A DNA stretch of 64,000 bases from Branchiostoma floridae (lineage: Eukaryota > Chordata > Leptocardii > Amphioxiformes > Branchiostomatidae): NCBI RefSeq assembly GCF_000003815.2, contig NC_049980.1:32932869-32996868 (forward strand). Reading direction: 5' to 3'. The position numbers were made by a program, and so were the translations under genes. The notes under the pieces are model-generated. The model ran no database searches, was not told the origin of the DNA, and worked only from the letters and a program-made list of their open reading frames with translations. Below, piece by piece: positions 33,001 to 45,943 of this stretch; position 1 is the first letter of the stretch, and every line of letters begins with the position of its first letter.

Positions 33001-35180
33001 CGTCAAAATAAATTTACCTCGCTGTTCTATGAATGTGTCATTCACATAGACACATTTTGTATCCTAAACACGTTTTTTAAATTGGTTAGCTATGTACTGT
33101 TTTAACGGCGCTATAATGTGAGTATGTCATGCAAATTGACACAGTTTGTCCCCTGAACACGTTTTCCGCTATATACAGTTCTTACAGCACTTTTCTATAA
33201 ATCTGTCATTCAAATTGACACAGGTATAGTCTACTGAATACACTTTTCGCTTTAAGTTAGTTATATACTGTTTTAACGGCGCTATTCTGTAAGTGTGTCA
33301 TTCAAATTGACACAGCTTGTCTCCTGAACACGTTTTTCGCTATTAGTTTGCTATATAAAGTTCTTACAGCACTGTTCTATAATGTGTCATTCAAATTGAC
33401 ACAGTTTGTCTCTTGAACACGTTGTGCTGTTAGTTAAATATATATACATGTTGTAACAGTGCTTGTTCTATAGGTGTGTCATTCAAATCGACACAGGTAG
33501 TCTTCTGAACTCATTTTATGCTTTAACTTAGCTATATGCAGTTTTTTGGCGCTATTCTGTAAGTGTGTCATTCAAATTGACAAAATTGACACAGTTTGTC
33601 TCTTGAACACGCTTTCTGCTTTAAGCTAGCTACATGTATATACAGTTCTTACGGCGCTATTCTGCAAGTGTACCATTCAAATTGACACAGTTTGTCCCCT
33701 GAACACGTTTTTCGCTATTAGTTTGCTATATACAATTCTTACAGCTTTGTTCTATAATGTGTCATATTGACACAGGTAGTCTTCTGAACACGTTTTTTGC
33801 TTTAAGTTTGATATATACAGTTCTTACATACATCGCTGTTCTATAAATGTGTCATTCAAATTGACACAGTTTGTCTTCTGAACACTTTTTCCGCTATTAG
33901 TTTGCTATATACAGTTCTTATTGCGCTATCTGCAAGTGTGTCATTCAAATTGACACAGTTTGTCAACTGAACGCGTTACAGTTCGCTATAAGTTAGCTAT
34001 GTACATTTCTTATTGCGCTACCTGTAAGTGTGTCATTCAAATTGACACAGTTTGTCTTCTGAACACTTTTTCCGCTATTAGTTTGCTATATACAGTTCTT
34101 ATTGCGCTATCTGCAAGTGTGTCATTCAAATTGACACAGTTTGTCTCCTGAACGCCTTTTCCGCTATGAGTTAGCTATGTACAGTTCTTATTGCGCCATC
34201 TGCAAGTGTGTCATTCAAATTGACACAGTTTCTCTTCTGAACACTACACTTCGCTATGAGTTAGCTATGTACATTTCTTATTGCGCTATCTGCAAGTGTG
34301 TCATTCAAATTGACACAGTCTGTCTTCTGAACACGTTACACTTCGCTATGAGTTAGCTATATACATTTCTTATTGCGCTACCTGTAAGTGTGTCATTCAA
34401 ATTGACACAGTTTGTCTTCTAAAAACATTTCCCGCTATTAGTTTGCTATATACAGTTCTTATTGCGCTATCTGCAAGTGTGTCATTCAAATTCACACAGT
34501 TTGTCTCCTGAACACTTTTCCGCTATTCGTTTGCTATATATATTTCTTATTGCGCTACCTGTAAGTGTGTCATTCAAATTGACACAGTTTGTCTCCTGAA
34601 CACTTTTTCCGCTATTAGTTTGCTATATACAGTTCTTATTGCGCTATCTGCAAGTGTGTCATTCAAATTGACACAGTTTGTCTTCTGATCACGTTACACT
34701 TCGCTATGAGTTAGCTATATACATTTCTTATTGCGCTACCTGTAAGTGTGTCATTCAAATTGACACAGTTTGTCTCCTGAACACTTTTTCCGCTATGAGT
34801 TAGCTATGTACAGTTCTTATTGCGCTATCTGCAAGTGTGTCATTCAAATTGACACAGTTTGTCTTCTGAACACGTTTTGCGCTATTACATGTAGCTACAT
34901 AACGTTATAGTTCTTACTGTTCTGTAAGTCTGTCATTCAAATTGACACAGTTTCTCTTCTGAACACGTTTTTCGCTATGAGTTAGCTATATACACTTAAT
35001 GCAGCGCACAACGTTCCTTTAGATGTGTCATTCAAATTGACACAGTTCGTCTTCTGAACACGTTTTCCGCTACAAATTAGCTATATAACGTTACAATTCT
35101 TACGGCGCTATTTTTTGTGTAATTCAAATTGGCACAGTTTCTCTTCTGAACACGTTTTTCGCTATTAATTAGCTGTATAC
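33000..35180 (-). repeat. Right array of ~90-bp units, opposite orientation
   Basis: About 24 units by eye, spaced about 90 bp, reverse-complementary to the left array: AAGTGTGTCATTCAAATTGA then CACAGTTTGTCTTCTGAACACG, TTTTTCGCTATTAG, TAGCTATATACAGTTCTTA. A sub-family at 33950-34860 is very homogeneous (repeated TTGCGCTATCTGCAAGTGTG), suggesting recent local amplification or gene conversion. Confidence 0.9.
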
Positions 35181-37794
35181 TGTTCTAATCTTAGTTAACC
35201 CCTCAGTCAGGCGCGAGCAATGTATCTAATATCTTCAACAGTTAACAGTCAGATGCAAAAAGCCTTCGTCGGGTAACGTTACCTACAGTTCACTTTACCC
35301 ACGACGCAACCTATTGGAATAACACCTTACAGATCATAGTGCTGTCTTATACTTCAAAGACATTTCAATATTACTTCGTAACATGATAAAACGCTGACAG
35401 CACCATCAAAAGTACTTGAATGTGTACACTACCGAGTGAGGTCACGAGTGACTGCCGCAACGGTATAGCGTGACCCGGAAACAGTTGAACCTCGCCCACT
35501 AAGCGGACACCCCGAAACCCCCATACGGTGCGTATTTCGGCTTGAAAACAATGGCGAAACCATAGGAAAAAGCTGTCGAAAATCGGTCAACTTTGACATC
35601 AAATATATACTTTCTCGTAAAAGTCCATCGCTTGAGATTCACAAGGCAGATAGAACAACTCGTGGGGATTACGAGGACACCTTTGACAGCCTGATTTAGC
35701 CCACCGCAATTTTTTAATCTTTTTTTTACGTGACCATGTCAAGTGCCTCAAACGGGCGTCCAACACGCGCCCTCTTGTGTCCATGACTTGGACACGCGGC
35801 GTAGTAGTGGGAGGGGGGCGGATATCCTTGTTCAAACACCCGTGATATATGTTAGTGTTGATACAAGCAGATTTATGCAGAATATTACCATCAACCTGTG
35901 AAGTGTACTGTTTGCATATATAGACTACCTGCAGTTTCGCTGTCAACTGCCTTTCAATATGTTTTTACAATCTAAACCTTGTGGTTTTGTATAAACAAAT
36001 TTATCATCAGTGGAAGTCAATTAAAATTTTATTTGCTAGAAACCTTGAAGAACTGTGCATGTGTATAAAAGATTTTACTAGCATCACATAAAATGTTCCT
36101 TCTCATAATGACAACGCACCATGCAAAGTTCCTATAACACTAGTAAGAGCTTCCTGTTTTTCTGACCAAGCTTGGAATGCGTCCAAGTCTTGTACTAAAT
36201 GGATGAACAGAGGAAAGCACCTGGATTTGTTCTAATGTCAATCTGAGTTAGCTGGTGGTTTAAAAATAGAGAGTTACTTCACTTGTACTCTGACAGTTTT
36301 GGCTTGGGTCCCACCTCGGCTTGTTAAAGCAAGAATGTAAACAAAACAAATGCACACCCCCCCTGACCACTGTATTCAACTAGGGTAATTATACCTGGCA
36401 ACTGTATTCAAGAAAGGTAATGAGATAGCATTTTGGCCTGAGGCCAGGCTTCCAGTATCAACACCTAACTGCCACTGAAAGAAAGTTACTACAAACTGTC
36501 TTTTGTCTTTTCACTGTGGTTCACCGGTTAGTATTTTGACAATTCTAAAATCATGATTTTAGTTGCAGTGCATTTTTGCAGCTACTAAAACTCAAACACA
36601 AAGTCTTGACTAAGTCTTAGCTGGTATAGGGGTCTAGTTGGAGAAATGGGGTCACCTGTGCGTTGTCAAGGCGTGAAACGAAATACCTTGAGTTGAAGCT
36701 GTCCAAGCTCCCTTAAAGCCAAACACCTGTATATATTGTGCATACTTTCAGGTTTACATGTACCATGTTATGTCAATTCAACTAATAGAACTTCTATCCT
36801 CCAGCCAGGTACATGAACACACCATCCCCAAGCCTTTATCTTTGCTTTGATTTCTTGAAAACAGAAACTGAGCCAAAAGCAGACTGCAGTATTCTATAGG
36901 CTACGTCTATAGACGAGATGCAAACTGAACTTTTTAGAGTTTGCTTGAAACTTTATTCATGTTTATTCATGAGAAGCTCAAATTGGCACACAGGCCAATT
37001 TTCATTGAAGTCAGGGCAAGGTATTTTACAGACAAAATATAGATGTATAACAGAGGTACAATTTACATCATTTAAAGTCCTAGTACGAGTATATACATAT
37101 TGTTACATCATCACCAGTCACTGTATTCTGCATCTGTAGCCTTTTCATCAATTTTTCACATACATGCTACAAAATAAATGAGTTGGAGCTGCTACATGAA
37201 TGATTGTGGGGGGAGGTTGTATGGTTTGGTCTTGGGAGGGAGGAAGTCAGGCAAGGTTAGGTACTGTAGATAGGTACTGTAGATACTCATAAGATAGCTT
37301 ATAAGTTATACTAAGTTATAGGGCTTGAGGTACCTACAGGTAGCTAAGGTGACTGTCATGTTGTCTGATGTAGTCTGGCAACCATATGAAAGGGTGCTTA
37401 CTAGTAGCTATGTGGGTACCAAAACTCACAGAAGACTTTACTCTTTCTTTGTTTTGGGGGATTTGGGCTCCTTTCTACTAGATGGTCATTGCTGAGCAAC
37501 TGTACAGTAATCAGAATTGGATTTGTGTGCTTAATGATATCCTGATTGGAATTTAATGCAAGATATAATGGTATGATATAAAACTATTAAAGACAACCAA
37601 ACACACAAAACTGATAAGATAATCATTTCTGCTATATCTAAAATTTATTGAGCAATCTTTCAAATTTTTGGTCACTCAGCAGTTAAGCAGTTGCAGCCAC
37701 TCTTAGAAATTAGAAGAGGTGTGAACAGGAGTTGACATCATTGTAACTTGCCGATAAGCCTTAAAGTAATAGTCTGAATGTGGATGTACTGTGG

Positions 37795-38480
37795 AGACCT
37801 TTGCAAGAAGCTTTAAACAACGCTGGCAGCTAGATGTGGAAAGGTTAGGTGTGACAGATCGCTGCGTGTGATATAACCAGCTGCTACCGAGGCACGTGCC
37901 TGCGAGGCTGGTGTGTTACGCAGAAGGGTGGTTTTACTGACGATATAGGTACAGGTACAAAATCTGGTACCCCTAAATTGTTATGCCGAAGGGAGGTTTT
38001 ACTGGCTATACAGATACAAATACTGGCAGGCTTTTAGCTAGGCATGTGTCAACGCGCCATTTAGACGCACTGTCCTAACAAACATAAGAAATCGGACGCA
38101 ATACTTTTAAGCAAGACGCACTACGGACGCCCAAATTTTTCCTCCCAGCCTCAGTCAGGGCAAACATATTGTAACAGACACAAAAAAATCTTGGCTGAAG
38201 TCTACAAAATATGCACCGCAAAATGCAGGAAATAGCATTTCAGAGGGTTATGATTTCGAAATTTTCCGGGGGGGATCCCCCTACAATGCTCGCGCCGCAG
38301 ATCACTCCGATTACTTTGGACGCCCTAAAATTAATTCCTAGCTAAAAGCCTGGATACTGGTGTGGTACGCTGAACGGCGATATTTCGAGCTATACAAATA
38401 CAGATAAAGAAGCTGGTGTGTGATGGTGGTTATACATGTACTAGCAATACAGATACAGATACAGATGCAGAAGCTAGTGT
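37795..38480 (+). mobile_element. LINE 3' end with tandem terminal copies
   Basis: Positions 37797-37935 match the LINE tail at 55984-56145 (AGGTTAGGTGTGACAGATCG, ATATAACCAGCTGCT). After it, GCTGGTGTG...ACTGAAGGGTGGTTTTAC-type segments recur to about 38600, with TACAGATACAGAT runs. Confidence 0.6.
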
Positions 38481-40073
38481 GCTTCATGTACACTGAAGGG
38501 TGGTTTTACCGTCTATACACTGTACAGATAATGGAGATAATATGGTGCAGAAGCTGGTATGCTACACTGAAAGGCAGTTATACTCTGGTGAATCAGAATT
38601 TATAGCACCTGGGCCAAGAGTCAGCAGAAGACTAACAGGTGGACCCTTAAATCAAAGGCACCATTGTTAGAAGCTGTTCTGCTACATGCAAAATTCAGCT
38701 GTTGTATTTGAATAACACAACAGGCCAGTTTTACCTTTCATCTGAGGGGTCCTAACTGTTCTGGGCCAGTTCAGATGCCTAGCCAGAAGGATCTGTACCT
38801 GCTGATATGTAACACTTTGTTTGGAGTAACACCACACCATCTCATGGGGGACAGTTTATCTGGTATGAGATCAGGTGAACAAAGATTTAGGACTTAAAAA
38901 TAGAAGCTGGGGACCCAAACTTAAGTCTATTATTGAACTTGATTTATTTATGTAATAAATAATTTTGATTTATTTATGTCTTTCATGTTTCAGTTGTATT
39001 TATATGTTCCGACGTATTGTCAACTTTCTCTCTGTAAGTTGTTTTTATTTCCTTGTATGTACATGTGAATACTGGGCCCTATTGAAAACCAGTGTACTAG
39101 CACTGAATAGGCTACCCAGGTGTATGAAAAAAATAAACAAACAAAATAAAAATAAACAAACTGTATATGGATTCTGGCAAAACACCTGCACACAATGTGG
39201 GATTAGGGTTGTAGCCAGGACCCCCTTTTCTTTCTAATTTTCTAATGCAGGGCTGTCTCCAGCTTTAATTTTTTTGTGTCCGGTCTCATTGTCTGGAAGC
39301 CCATGTTGTTGATTTTCCTGGTAAACTAAAATCTGTCATTTTGTAGTTATGAAAGCACATTTTGATCAATTTTATGTACTGAAGTTTAGATTTTTTGGGG
39401 GATGGATGGGGTGAAAGTTTTGTATTTGTCCTTCCCAACAAGCAAATTTCCGTCCCAGGACGGAGGGACGGGTCCTGGAGACCTTTCCTGTTTTAGCGTA
39501 ATGGTAATGCGGAGGTACTGAAGTGCTGGTACCACCTAAACACTTGTCAAAATAAGACAATCATGTTGCAGCTTTGTTTTGAAAATGTTCCGCGAACAAG
39601 CCCTGAGAGGTGAACATGTACATGCTGTGTTTACCAGCCTCTACTGTTCACTGCCAACTGGCAAACTCCCAAACTCCAGGGAAAGGAGACGAGATATCAT
39701 GTGGTATCACATGATAGCGTAGTCAGTTTGGCCAGACATACTTAGTACTAGTAGATAGTAAGATTGTCACGAGACTTTCAAACATTCAGCACATTCATCC
39801 CTTAGTACAATGTATGATTATCTGGAGCCTAATTTGAAATAAGTAATATAGACAGGTGCAGCCTATATACATGTAGTATAGTGTTTCTGAGTACATTGTT
39901 AACCTAAATGCAAGTTAAACAGCAATGGCTTAGCGACCATACAGTGACCAAAGCTGGGTTCATCTAATGCTTTATTTCATCATTGGAATAGTATGCAAGA
40001 TGTAGAATTTAATTTGAAAGACAAGAATGCACACAAAACGGAAGCAATTCTTTGTTAATCTAAACCGCTTTAA

Positions 40074-40644
40074 GCCCCCTTCACACGAGAGCACGAATGA
40101 ACCGGAATGCCGTCCGAATGAATTTTTTTTCCTATTCGTGGCAATTCCTCGCAATTCGTACTGTATTCTAAACATTCGTACTGCGTTCCAGATATTTGTC
40201 CCCGTTCTTTTGGCTGGCTCGAAAGTTTTTGACATGTCAAAAACTGTCGAGGTGCATTCGAAGTGTAGAAATATCGAATGGCATTCCAAATGGATTCTAA
40301 CTATTCTAACTGCAGTCTGACCGCATTCTGTGGCATTCCAACATCATTCGAAACGTTCTTATCGTATTCGATGGAGAACCGAAACGGCAAGCCACTTCGA
40401 ATGTGGCCTAAAGAACATCTCGAATGCAGTAAGAATTTTTAGAATACACTACGAATTCCGAGGAATAGAAAAGAAGTTTCATTCTGACGGCATTCTGGCT
40501 CATTCCTTCTCGTGTGAAGGGGATATCAAGTCCATTTGGAATTCCCACTCGGAATGGCCCCGAATGTGTTACGAATTTTGCAAATACTTCATTCCGACTG
40601 GTTCGGCTTGATTCCTGCTGATTCGATTTCCGTGTGAAGGCCCT
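40074..40644. mobile_element. MITE with CCTTCACACG termini, ATTCGAATG-rich
   Basis: CCCCCTTCACACGAGAGCAC at the left and TTCCGTGTGAAGGCCCT at the right. A second inner arm (TCGTGTGAAGGGG at 40508-40520) pairs with the left end as well. The body is full of ATTCG/CGAAT palindromic words. Confidence 0.65.
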
Positions 40645-42019
40645 ATTATCTATGAAATTTGTTCACCAATCTGTCAAGCAGTGGTTGCTTCTCTAGTGTA
40701 GAGGGATTTTACACAGTACTCTGGTACTTCTATAAATCTTCCGTCTTTCCTGACAGTTGGTGATTGTTATGACCATAGCATAGTCCACTCATATCATTTC
40801 CACCATTGGTTAAACAAGCCATGCAGCTGTTGTGCATTCCCAGACAGAAAGGTCAGGTTCCAGTGACCTACGGCCCATCGTACAAATTATCCTGATCAAC
40901 TTCCTCAATCTGTCTGTGTGTTCTTACATTTGTGCCTCAATATCCACATTAAAGTATGAAGAATTATTGTCAACCATTTATGTAATAAAGACAGGAAATC
41001 AAGTTGCCAGTTATGATCATCATTCAATTGAAAAGTTGCAGCAGACAAAAAAAAGAAGGATGACTTGATTGCAACATTAGTTACTGAAAGGATGCCTATT
41101 ATTTATTTTTATTCTTTATCCTGTAAATCTTCATTTTTCTTGTTTACACTCATGCAATGACAAGGCCTAAGCTAGCTAGTTATGGCCTTTAACATGTCCT
41201 ATATAAAGTTCCTATTTTTAGATTATCATGATGATAATGGTGTACTGTTTAGTGAATTTTTAAAGTATTTCCTTAGTTATCCTTGGCAACTTGCATCCAA
41301 AAATAGAGCAAGCTTGTTATTAAAGGTATCGATCCATGCTTTCCTTTTTTTAAGAAAAGCAATTAAGGCTGGGTAGAGCAGAGACCTGTGTTTTGAAACG
41401 TGATCATTCGTTGAATTATTAATAGCGCTTTTATGCAAAAATGGGTGTGCTGGGGGTGTGTTCGTGGGCCAGTATTGGGGCTTGAAATGTTGGACATCTG
41501 TTTAAATATGGGAATCGCTGTAGATAGAGGAGATGATTTAGGATGTATGACCCTACAGATGCGCCAACAGATATCAGAGGATTTTACGATTGCTGTTGCT
41601 TGCCATCCTTGAACATTTGTTGCAAGTCCTAAAATGAAAAGCACCATACATGACTATCTTTGTTATGGTACCATGTTTTGTGGGTAAGTTCAAATGTGAT
41701 AAAATCACGATAATAAACATATAGAAATTAATGACTTGAGTAGTACAGTAAAATATTGCATGAATCTCGAATGTATGCAGGTAAAATTGAAATTGCTTGC
41801 AGGTATTTCTAATTGTCTGGTACCTGTACCTACAGCATACAATGGCCCACGATAAATCCAGGCTGCCATTATTGATTATTGATGAAGTTAAGCAGCTGTA
41901 CAGAAGGTAATGCCTTTAATGGTCAGGATCGTAATATTGATTGAATCATTGACAGCTCTCCCTCCTTCCAAGGAATTTCGAAAAGACCCCCAATAGCACA
42001 GACTCTTTAGTATATATTA

Positions 42020-42260
42020 CATGACGTAGTGGCTTAGGGTGTGTTTGCCTTGCATGGGGAAGGTCAGGGGTTCAAAAAGTTCACATTCTGGCCCTGCTCT
42101 TACCCAAGACTTGAAAAAAAGACGGCTTGCTCAGCTGCTTTACTTGAAGCACTCCACACTTACGAGAAAAAAGATTGGAATATTGAGAACTCTCCAGTGT
42201 CAATATCCTTCTGTAAACGTATGTAGAAGCCTGTGTGGCTCATTATTATGGCTATAGAAA
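42020..42260 (+). mobile_element. Probable tRNA-derived SINE
   Basis: GTAGTGGCTTAGGGTGTGTT (box A-like) and GGTCAGGGGTTCAAAAAG (box B-like) are properly spaced. A body without a gene follows. Weaker than the copy at 45187. Confidence 0.45.
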
Positions 42261-42525
42261 CAGAGATGGGCACGGCCCCTATATTGTACTATAAATGGAA
42301 CAGTGTGGAAAGATTTTTAACTTTACTACCGGTAGTAACTAAATGACAAGTAGATTCTGATGTAGTATCTATCTTGTCCACTGCAGCCGTCATGTGACCT
42401 GTGGAGTGCATCTGATTGTGTGTGACCTTACATAGTTAGGAAGTACACTTGTCACGAGGTGGGCAGTTTGACGTCAGAAGGATGCCAAACATAGCCATCT
42501 CCATAATAAGCAGCGGTATCCAACC

Positions 42526-43030
42526 CCCTCATCACATGTCCCTAGTTGTCAGTAACTGCCGGAATCGGAACCTGTGGACGCTTTATTTTAGAGGGCAGAT
42601 TATTTCAGAGGGCAAAACAAAGAGTTGAACGCAGGGAACTGTTGATTATAAATTATGATGCAGTTACTGGAAGTGCCGGGTTCATCTGGGTATGAACGGT
42701 TCGTTTATTTCATATTTGTTTGTTTGTTTATTTGTTGTTTGGATTGGTGTAAGATCATTTTGAGCAGTTGTCAGTGAAGAGATGTGTATCTAAATGTGAT
42801 GGACATTCAAAAGTACATGCAGACTTTAGGATAGGGCTTGCTATCTCATAACAAACAGCAGTATGTACAGTATCCCTCTCACATGTCCCTAGTTGTCAGT
42901 TACTGGAGGATTCGGAACCTGTGGAGGCTTTATTTTAGAGGGCAAATTATTTCAGAGGACAAAACTTGAACGCAGGCAACTGTTGATAATTATGATACAG
43001 TTACTGGAAGTGCCGGGTTCCTCTGGGTTG
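42526..43030. repeat. Direct duplication, two ~155-bp copies
   Basis: CACATGTCCCTAGTTGTCAG, CTTTATTTTAGAGGGC and GAAGTGCCGGGTTC occur in both 42532-42693 and 42881-43025, about 350 bp apart. Confidence 0.8.
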
Positions 43031-45186
43031 CCTTGTATTTGTTTGTTTGTTTTTTATTAGCTGTTGTGAGACAAGAGTAGTTGCAAATGAACATACGATG
43101 TACGTCTGAAAATATCTTGTCCGAAAACAATGTCATCAGGTTGGTAGATAGGAAATTGGAGAAATCTTTTAGCAAGTTTTACACAACCGATTTGTGTCCT
43201 GCAGTACTCTTGATTTTCTGCACTTTTTAAACCCTCAGCCTGTTAGGTTAGCATGAAATATGTATAGGTTATAGGTTAGGTAGCAGGGAGAAGGTGAAGA
43301 TACATGGTAGGAAGAGGGAGGTGAATAATGTTTTGTATTACTATTAGATTTAGAAGTGATTTAAATCAGAGAGAAAGCTCAAAGTATCAGGCAACAAAAT
43401 CAGGCTGTAGTTAAATGTATGAAGACATTTGGGATATTTTGGACAATGCCTCATAGTACAACTCTTGCCTCAACTATGTGTACCAGTGCTGTATGCAGTG
43501 CAGAAAAAAATGATTAGAAACTTAGATATAATAAAATCTTAAGATTTTTCTATTAAATCTTGTGAATTTTTCATTTTCAACAGTGCATGAAAACTACCGT
43601 TGGAGGTCATTATGATCCATTGAGTACAGTTCAGTTCAGTTCATCCTCATATGAGGTGCCATTAATTACCAGAGACTTTTTTTTTTACAAAATATCAGCT
43701 ATGTAAGTTAAAGTTGTAAAAGGCTACAAGCATAAGTTCAAAGTGCTCTGCTCAGTCCAATGCTCAATGTTTTAAATGTTTTATTATCCTATTTGATCAC
43801 AAAGTACTAGCTAGGTCACTGGTATCAAAAGTCAGCCCTTACAACTGCGATCAATGACCTGTATTATTCCACTTGGCCTTATCTATCTCTTGTTCTCGAC
43901 AGGCTCAGCTAAATTTACTTTAACAAAGTTTCACGCATTGATCAACGTCTGTTAGCTACGCAACAAAGTAGTGTCAATACTGCAAATTCGTTTAATTTAT
44001 CAGTGGTTTTATTTTGTGGAGGGAAAATGAGTTGTTCGCAATCTTTAAGATTTGTGATTGAAACAATTTCTGTAGGATAGCAGTCATACAAGGGAGACAT
44101 ACTTAGCTGTGTCATAAATTTGCAGTAGAGAGGTCACTGTGAAAATAAAACTGCCGTGAAAATTTCAAGAGTTACGGTACAATATGGTCTAATAGGTCCA
44201 AAGTCCAAATGATCCGTGGGCAATGCATGTATGGTGCGAGCAGGGGACAGGGTACAAAGTGTAAAGATCAGTCTGACTCTCTGAGTACACGCGTGGGTCT
44301 AGAGTTCTATTCAGTCAGTGGAATTATCGGAACACCTTCTGCCAGCTGTAAAGGTAACCTAGCTCTTTTGACTTTTATAGAAAGGGTATTACTATTAGAT
44401 TCTTTCTTGTAAACCAAGAATCTTTAATGTCTGAGCAATACTACGTAGAGGGAGATCTTTTTGGACAATAATTGTTGCAGGAATACTACAATGCATGGTA
44501 ACTTGCAAGTTGCATGTACCTTGTATAGATGGCAATGACCTAGAAATCTAGCAATTCTATTAAAGGAACTCGGGGTTCTTTCCAGTGCAGTTGGGTGTAG
44601 GGGGCCCCTATGCTGTGATTTAGATCCGTTATGCTGTGATTTTGGCCCATGCACTGTGTTTCAACCAGGGTAGGGGGCTTTTCTGTTGTTTTGCTGCAAA
44701 GGAAGAAAAAAATTATTGGCTTGTTGGCACTCATAATGCAGAAAATATTGTTTCTGACTCTGAGGGCTGTATAGATTTTCAAATTTTCAGAGGGAGGATG
44801 CCCCCACCCCCAGATGCCCGTACAAGTTCTACAACTAACAAGGTTCACACGTATGTCGCTTGCCATATGATGAACAGTTAAGATACTTTATTACAGTTAA
44901 TACTCTAAATATACAGTTGAGGTAAACGTATTATTTACACTATTGTTTCCTTGGTCAGAATATTCTTTGATGTATTACAGCACATGTCCTTGTTATGGGC
45001 ATGCTCCCATATCTGATCTAACCCTTAATTGAAAAGGACTATACCCAGAAGGGAATTCCATCCCAGGGCTCCAAATATACTGGATGTGAATGCACCTCTG
45101 TGTATCCTAAATTGGTGCTTATGAATTTTGAGCCCTGCAGTAATTTTACAAAACCCATAAGGGAATGCCAGGTTTTAGGGCTCAAA

Positions 45187-45470
45187 AAAACGGTGCAATG
45201 GCCTAGTGGGTAGAGTGTTCGCATTGCATTCGGTAGGTCGTGAGTTCGATCCCCGGCCAAGTCATACCAAAGACTCTAAAAATGGTACATGCTGCTTTCT
45301 CTGCTAAGCACTCAGCACTAATGAGGAAGAGTATGGAAGTTAAACACACATCACTACCAGCGGACCAGCCCCCTGCTGTAGTGGCTTGCACATGTGTGGC
45401 CCAAGGGCTTCGAAGTGGGGATGGGCGCCACCCTACGCGTCTGTAGATGCATGGGCAAACTTTAACTTTA
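45187..45470 (+). mobile_element. tRNA-derived SINE
   Basis: TGGCCTAGTGGGTAGAGTG (box A-like) and GTCGTGAGTTCGATCCCC (box B) lie about 40 bp apart, followed by a SINE body ending near the T-rich AACTTTAACTTTATAAT. The acceptor-stem pairing is incomplete, so this is not an intact tRNA gene. Confidence 0.75.
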
Positions 45471-45943
45471 TAATTATGCACTTTTGTGCATCCAAAATTG
45501 GAGCTGTGCCCCTAATGTTGACTACGGGTGCATCCATGTACCGATGTATTTGTGTTTAAGTTTCAGACAAAGTAATAACACCTTTGCCATAATTCTTGAA
45601 TGTTTGAGATTTCAAAAAAGTAAGCCATAGAATTTGGTAGTCTGTGTAACACAAAGTTTGCTATCCGGGGCTGTTGGGCGGGCTGTTATAAGCGAGATTT
45701 AATCAGGCAGAGAATTTGGGGTAATTGCAATTTTTCAAAGCTCTTAGATTTAATTTGGTTTCCTGGCATTCTACTTTACGTCATGTCACGCACCCCAACT
45801 TTTTATGTGCACCTGTTAAAAAAAAAAATTGGAATTTCTAGCCCTGTTCCAACCCTTACCTAAAAATGGCCATGCCCAGAAGGGAATACCAGGCTAATGA
45901 TGCCCCCTTGTTGTTCTGCAGCCTGCAGGACCGGACTGCTGAC

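Larger units (their letters stand above)
29637..35769. mobile_element. 6.1-kb foldback structure with inverted arrays of ~90-bp units
   Basis: The outer ends are inverted copies. Sequence from 29637 (CGCGTGTTGGACGCCCGTTT) reappears reverse-complemented up to 35769, with strong similarity over about 120 bp (ACTTGACATGGTC, AATCAGGCTGTCAAAGGTG, AATCCCCACGAG) and patchy similarity further in. Inside lie two large tandem arrays in opposite orientation (30180-31715 and about 33000-35180) around a diverged centre. No transposase frame was found, so if mobile it is non-autonomous. The architecture matches foldback-type elements, in which long inverted repeats are themselves made of tandem units. No convincing target-site duplication was seen at the edges, so a large palindromic amplification is the alternative. 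Confidence 0.75.
35770..45943. other. Gene-poor 10 kb upstream of ACSBG
   Basis: Contains the LINE ends (37.8-38.6 kb), a MITE (40.07 kb), SINEs (42.0 and 45.2 kb) and the duplication at 42.5-43.0 kb. No protein-coding exon is supported; untranslated ACSBG exons may be present but cannot be told from sequence alone. Confidence 0.55.

Noticed and set aside
30100..35200. A CRISPR-like array
   Set aside because: Regular spacing, but the 'spacers' are themselves repeated, units are about 90 bp, orientation flips, and the genome is animal; it is satellite/foldback DNA.
40027..40611. Pair of ~95-codon frames on both strands
   Set aside because: They lie within the ATTCG-rich palindromic MITE.
45187..45265. 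A tRNA gene
   Set aside because: Box A and B are present but the cloverleaf stems are poor and a SINE body follows; called as a SINE.
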